A stretch of DNA of 64,000 nucleotides from Opitutus sp. (GTDB lineage Bacteria; Verrucomicrobiota; Verrucomicrobiia; Opitutales; Opitutaceae). The number at the start of each line of letters is the position of its first letter. Position 1 is the first letter of the stretch. The stretch covers positions 1 to 64,000 of the forward strand of contig PNJQ01000001.1 of NCBI GenBank assembly GCA_013821985.1, given 5' to 3'. Positions 62,887 to 64,000 of the stretch are shown in pieces. The position numbers were made by a program, and so were the translations under genes. The notes beneath the pieces were generated by a model. That model was given only the letters and a program-made list of their open reading frames with translations, had not been told where the DNA came from and did no database searches.

Positions 62887-64000
62887 TCAATCGCCCTGCG
62901 AGGGCAGGTTGAGTTGCCAAAGAGACAAGTTTCGCCGCTCAACGAGCTTTACCCAATCCCCCGGGGTTTTTTCCGGAAACGCTTCGATTGGTTCGAAATC
63001 AAAAAAAACGCCGTAAACTGGGAGTCCTGCTTTTTGCGAGGCGGATAGGATACGCGGCCAATTTCCCTCCAGCGTATCCCAACGCACGATGGGATTATTC
63101 ACTCCGTAGAACAGCGCGCCGCTCGTCTGCATGGCAATGATCACCGCATGTGCAGGAATATGCTGGCGCGTAAGTTCGATTGCCTCGGAGTAAATTCGTT
63201 CGTTGCGCCCCACTTGATGGATCTCGAACCGCCGGTTCCAATACCAGCCATTCGCCACCATCGCCACGACGGCCGTGGTCACCATCGCGAGACGCGCAGA
63301 GGCTCGATCGAAGTGCAGCACTAACGATTCGAGAACAAGAAGGGCGGCCAGAATGAGCGAGGGAACCGCCGGAAGGATGAAGCGCAAATACCACCAGGTT
63401 TCATGGGTGTGAAAATACCCGGCGTAGAAACCGCAGACAGTTAAGATCCAGCTCCCGTGGACCAAGGAGGAATGTGCGTGATGCCGTGCCCGCAAGGGCA
63501 AAGCGACTGCGGCGAGAATGAGAGGCGACAAGAGCATCGGCAGCCATTGGGCATAGTGCTGCAATGTCATCCCGACCCACGCGGAGGAAAATAATGTTCC
63601 CACGTCGCCATAGCCGGTGGCGAGGGCTGTGCCGTAGGCCGCACGATTATAGATCACGAGAGCGACGGCGGCTGGCGCTCCTCCGCTGACGAGAGCCACC
63701 CATCGCCGCCAATCCCAGCCAAGCGCAACCAAGAGAGGAAGACCAAGCAGGAGGTTCGATGGTCGAATCAATACGGCCATTCCGGTAGCCATTCCTGCCA
63801 ACACGACCGCGCCGAGCTTGCGACGGCCAGCCAGCCACAACGCCAACGCAGACCAGACCAGAGCCGGCACATCGCTCATGGCTTGGAGAGAGAACATCAG
63901 GTAAAGAGGCGAGATCGCCAGCATCGCGGCCCCGATCGCACCGGACCAGACCGACAGGCCCGCTTGGCGAGCCAAGGCAAAGACCAACCACACGCCCGCG
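62887..64000 (-). CDS. GT39/ArnT-like membrane glycosyltransferase (5' end outside window)
   Basis: At least 368 residues; the gene continues past the window edge. The visible part has about eight membrane helices and short soluble loops. A segment LVFALARQAGLSVWSGAIGAAMLAISPLYLMFS and the DVPALVWSALALWLAGRRK loop match dolichyl-phosphate-mannose or ArnT-like proteins. The C-terminal soluble part ends with a periplasmic region. Base composition is less GC-rich than that of the neighbouring GT4 gene, hinting at different origin. It would use a lipid-linked sugar as donor on the outside of the membrane. Confidence 0.72.
   Translation of the reverse strand, partial: AGVWLVFALARQAGLSVWSGAIGAAMLAISPLYLMFSLQAMSDVPALVWSALALWLAGRRKLGAVVLAGMATGMAVLIRPSNLLLGLPLLVALGWDWRRWVALVSGGAPAAVALVIYNRAAYGTALATGYGDVGTLFSSAWVGMTLQHYAQWLPMLLSPLILAAVALPLRARHHAHSSLVHGSWILTVCGFYAGYFHTHETWWYLRFILPAVPSLILAALLVLESLVLHFDRASARLAMVTTAVVAMVANGWYWNRRFEIHQVGRNERIYSEAIELTRQHIPAHAVIIAMQTSGALFYGVNNPIVRWDTLEGNWPRILSASQKAGLPVYGVFFDFEPIEAFPEKTPGDWVKLVERRNLSLWQLNLPSQGD

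Noticed and set aside
1-64000. CRISPR arrays, tRNA or rRNA genes, prophage or toxin-antitoxin modules
   Set aside because: Looked for regular repeat-spacer arrays, cloverleaf patterns and small gene pairs; none was convincing.

Overview
The window is a high-GC bacterial chromosome segment. The most likely source is a verrucomicrobium of the Opitutaceae type. This is inferred from a greA product with a very long N-terminal extension, a dciA-like DUF721 gene upstream of rpsO, weak or absent Shine-Dalgarno sequences at most starts, extreme GCG/CGC codon use, and many short palindromic repeats between genes. About 54 protein genes are supported. I saw no rRNA, tRNA or CRISPR array.

Layout. 1-1106: DUF721 gene, a small secreted protein and the start of rpsO, whose leader folds into a candidate S15-binding three-way junction. 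1219-7340: cell-surface sugar genes (two GT2 enzymes, an FkbM methyltransferase, a heptosyltransferase-like GT9) and an MsbA-like lipid exporter. 7431-16886: a peptide-use block on the minus strand with two OppA-type lipoproteins, two M28 metallopeptidases and OppB/OppC permeases, interrupted by a REP-associated tyrosine transposase (RAYT) lying between inverted REP palindromes. 16883-20884: isoprenoid genes ispF, ispD and ispE with pyrF, plus an AT-richer orphan gene wedged between ispD and ispF. 20934-24130: ptsI and a pyrophosphate-type phosphofructokinase. 24212-31633: envelope and regulatory genes (YceI, polysaccharide deacetylase, PAP2, a DUF3857/transglutaminase protein, an ArsR-methyltransferase fusion, a LysE-type exporter). 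31989-35173: greA and rsmB, divergent. 35276-45412: aspartyl protease lipoprotein, MFS transporter, hybrid histidine kinase, glyA, a YwlE-like phosphatase and purD. 45601-51968: an extended LOG-family protein, an FKBP isomerase, a Cys-rich secreted protein, an aldolase, aroK and queG.

51995-64000 is the most unusual stretch. It holds a hot-dog thioesterase, an acyl carrier protein fused to a FabZ-like dehydratase, a ketoacyl synthase, a short-chain reductase, an MGDG-synthase-like glycosyltransferase, several GT4 enzymes, an alpha-oxoamine synthase that could be a serine-palmitoyltransferase-type enzyme, and a membrane-bound GT39-like protein. Together they could build an unusual acyl chain, condense it with an amino acid and glycosylate the product. 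I propose this as a candidate undescribed glycolipid (sphingolipid-like) system. Each domain call is firm to moderate; the joint pathway is inference.
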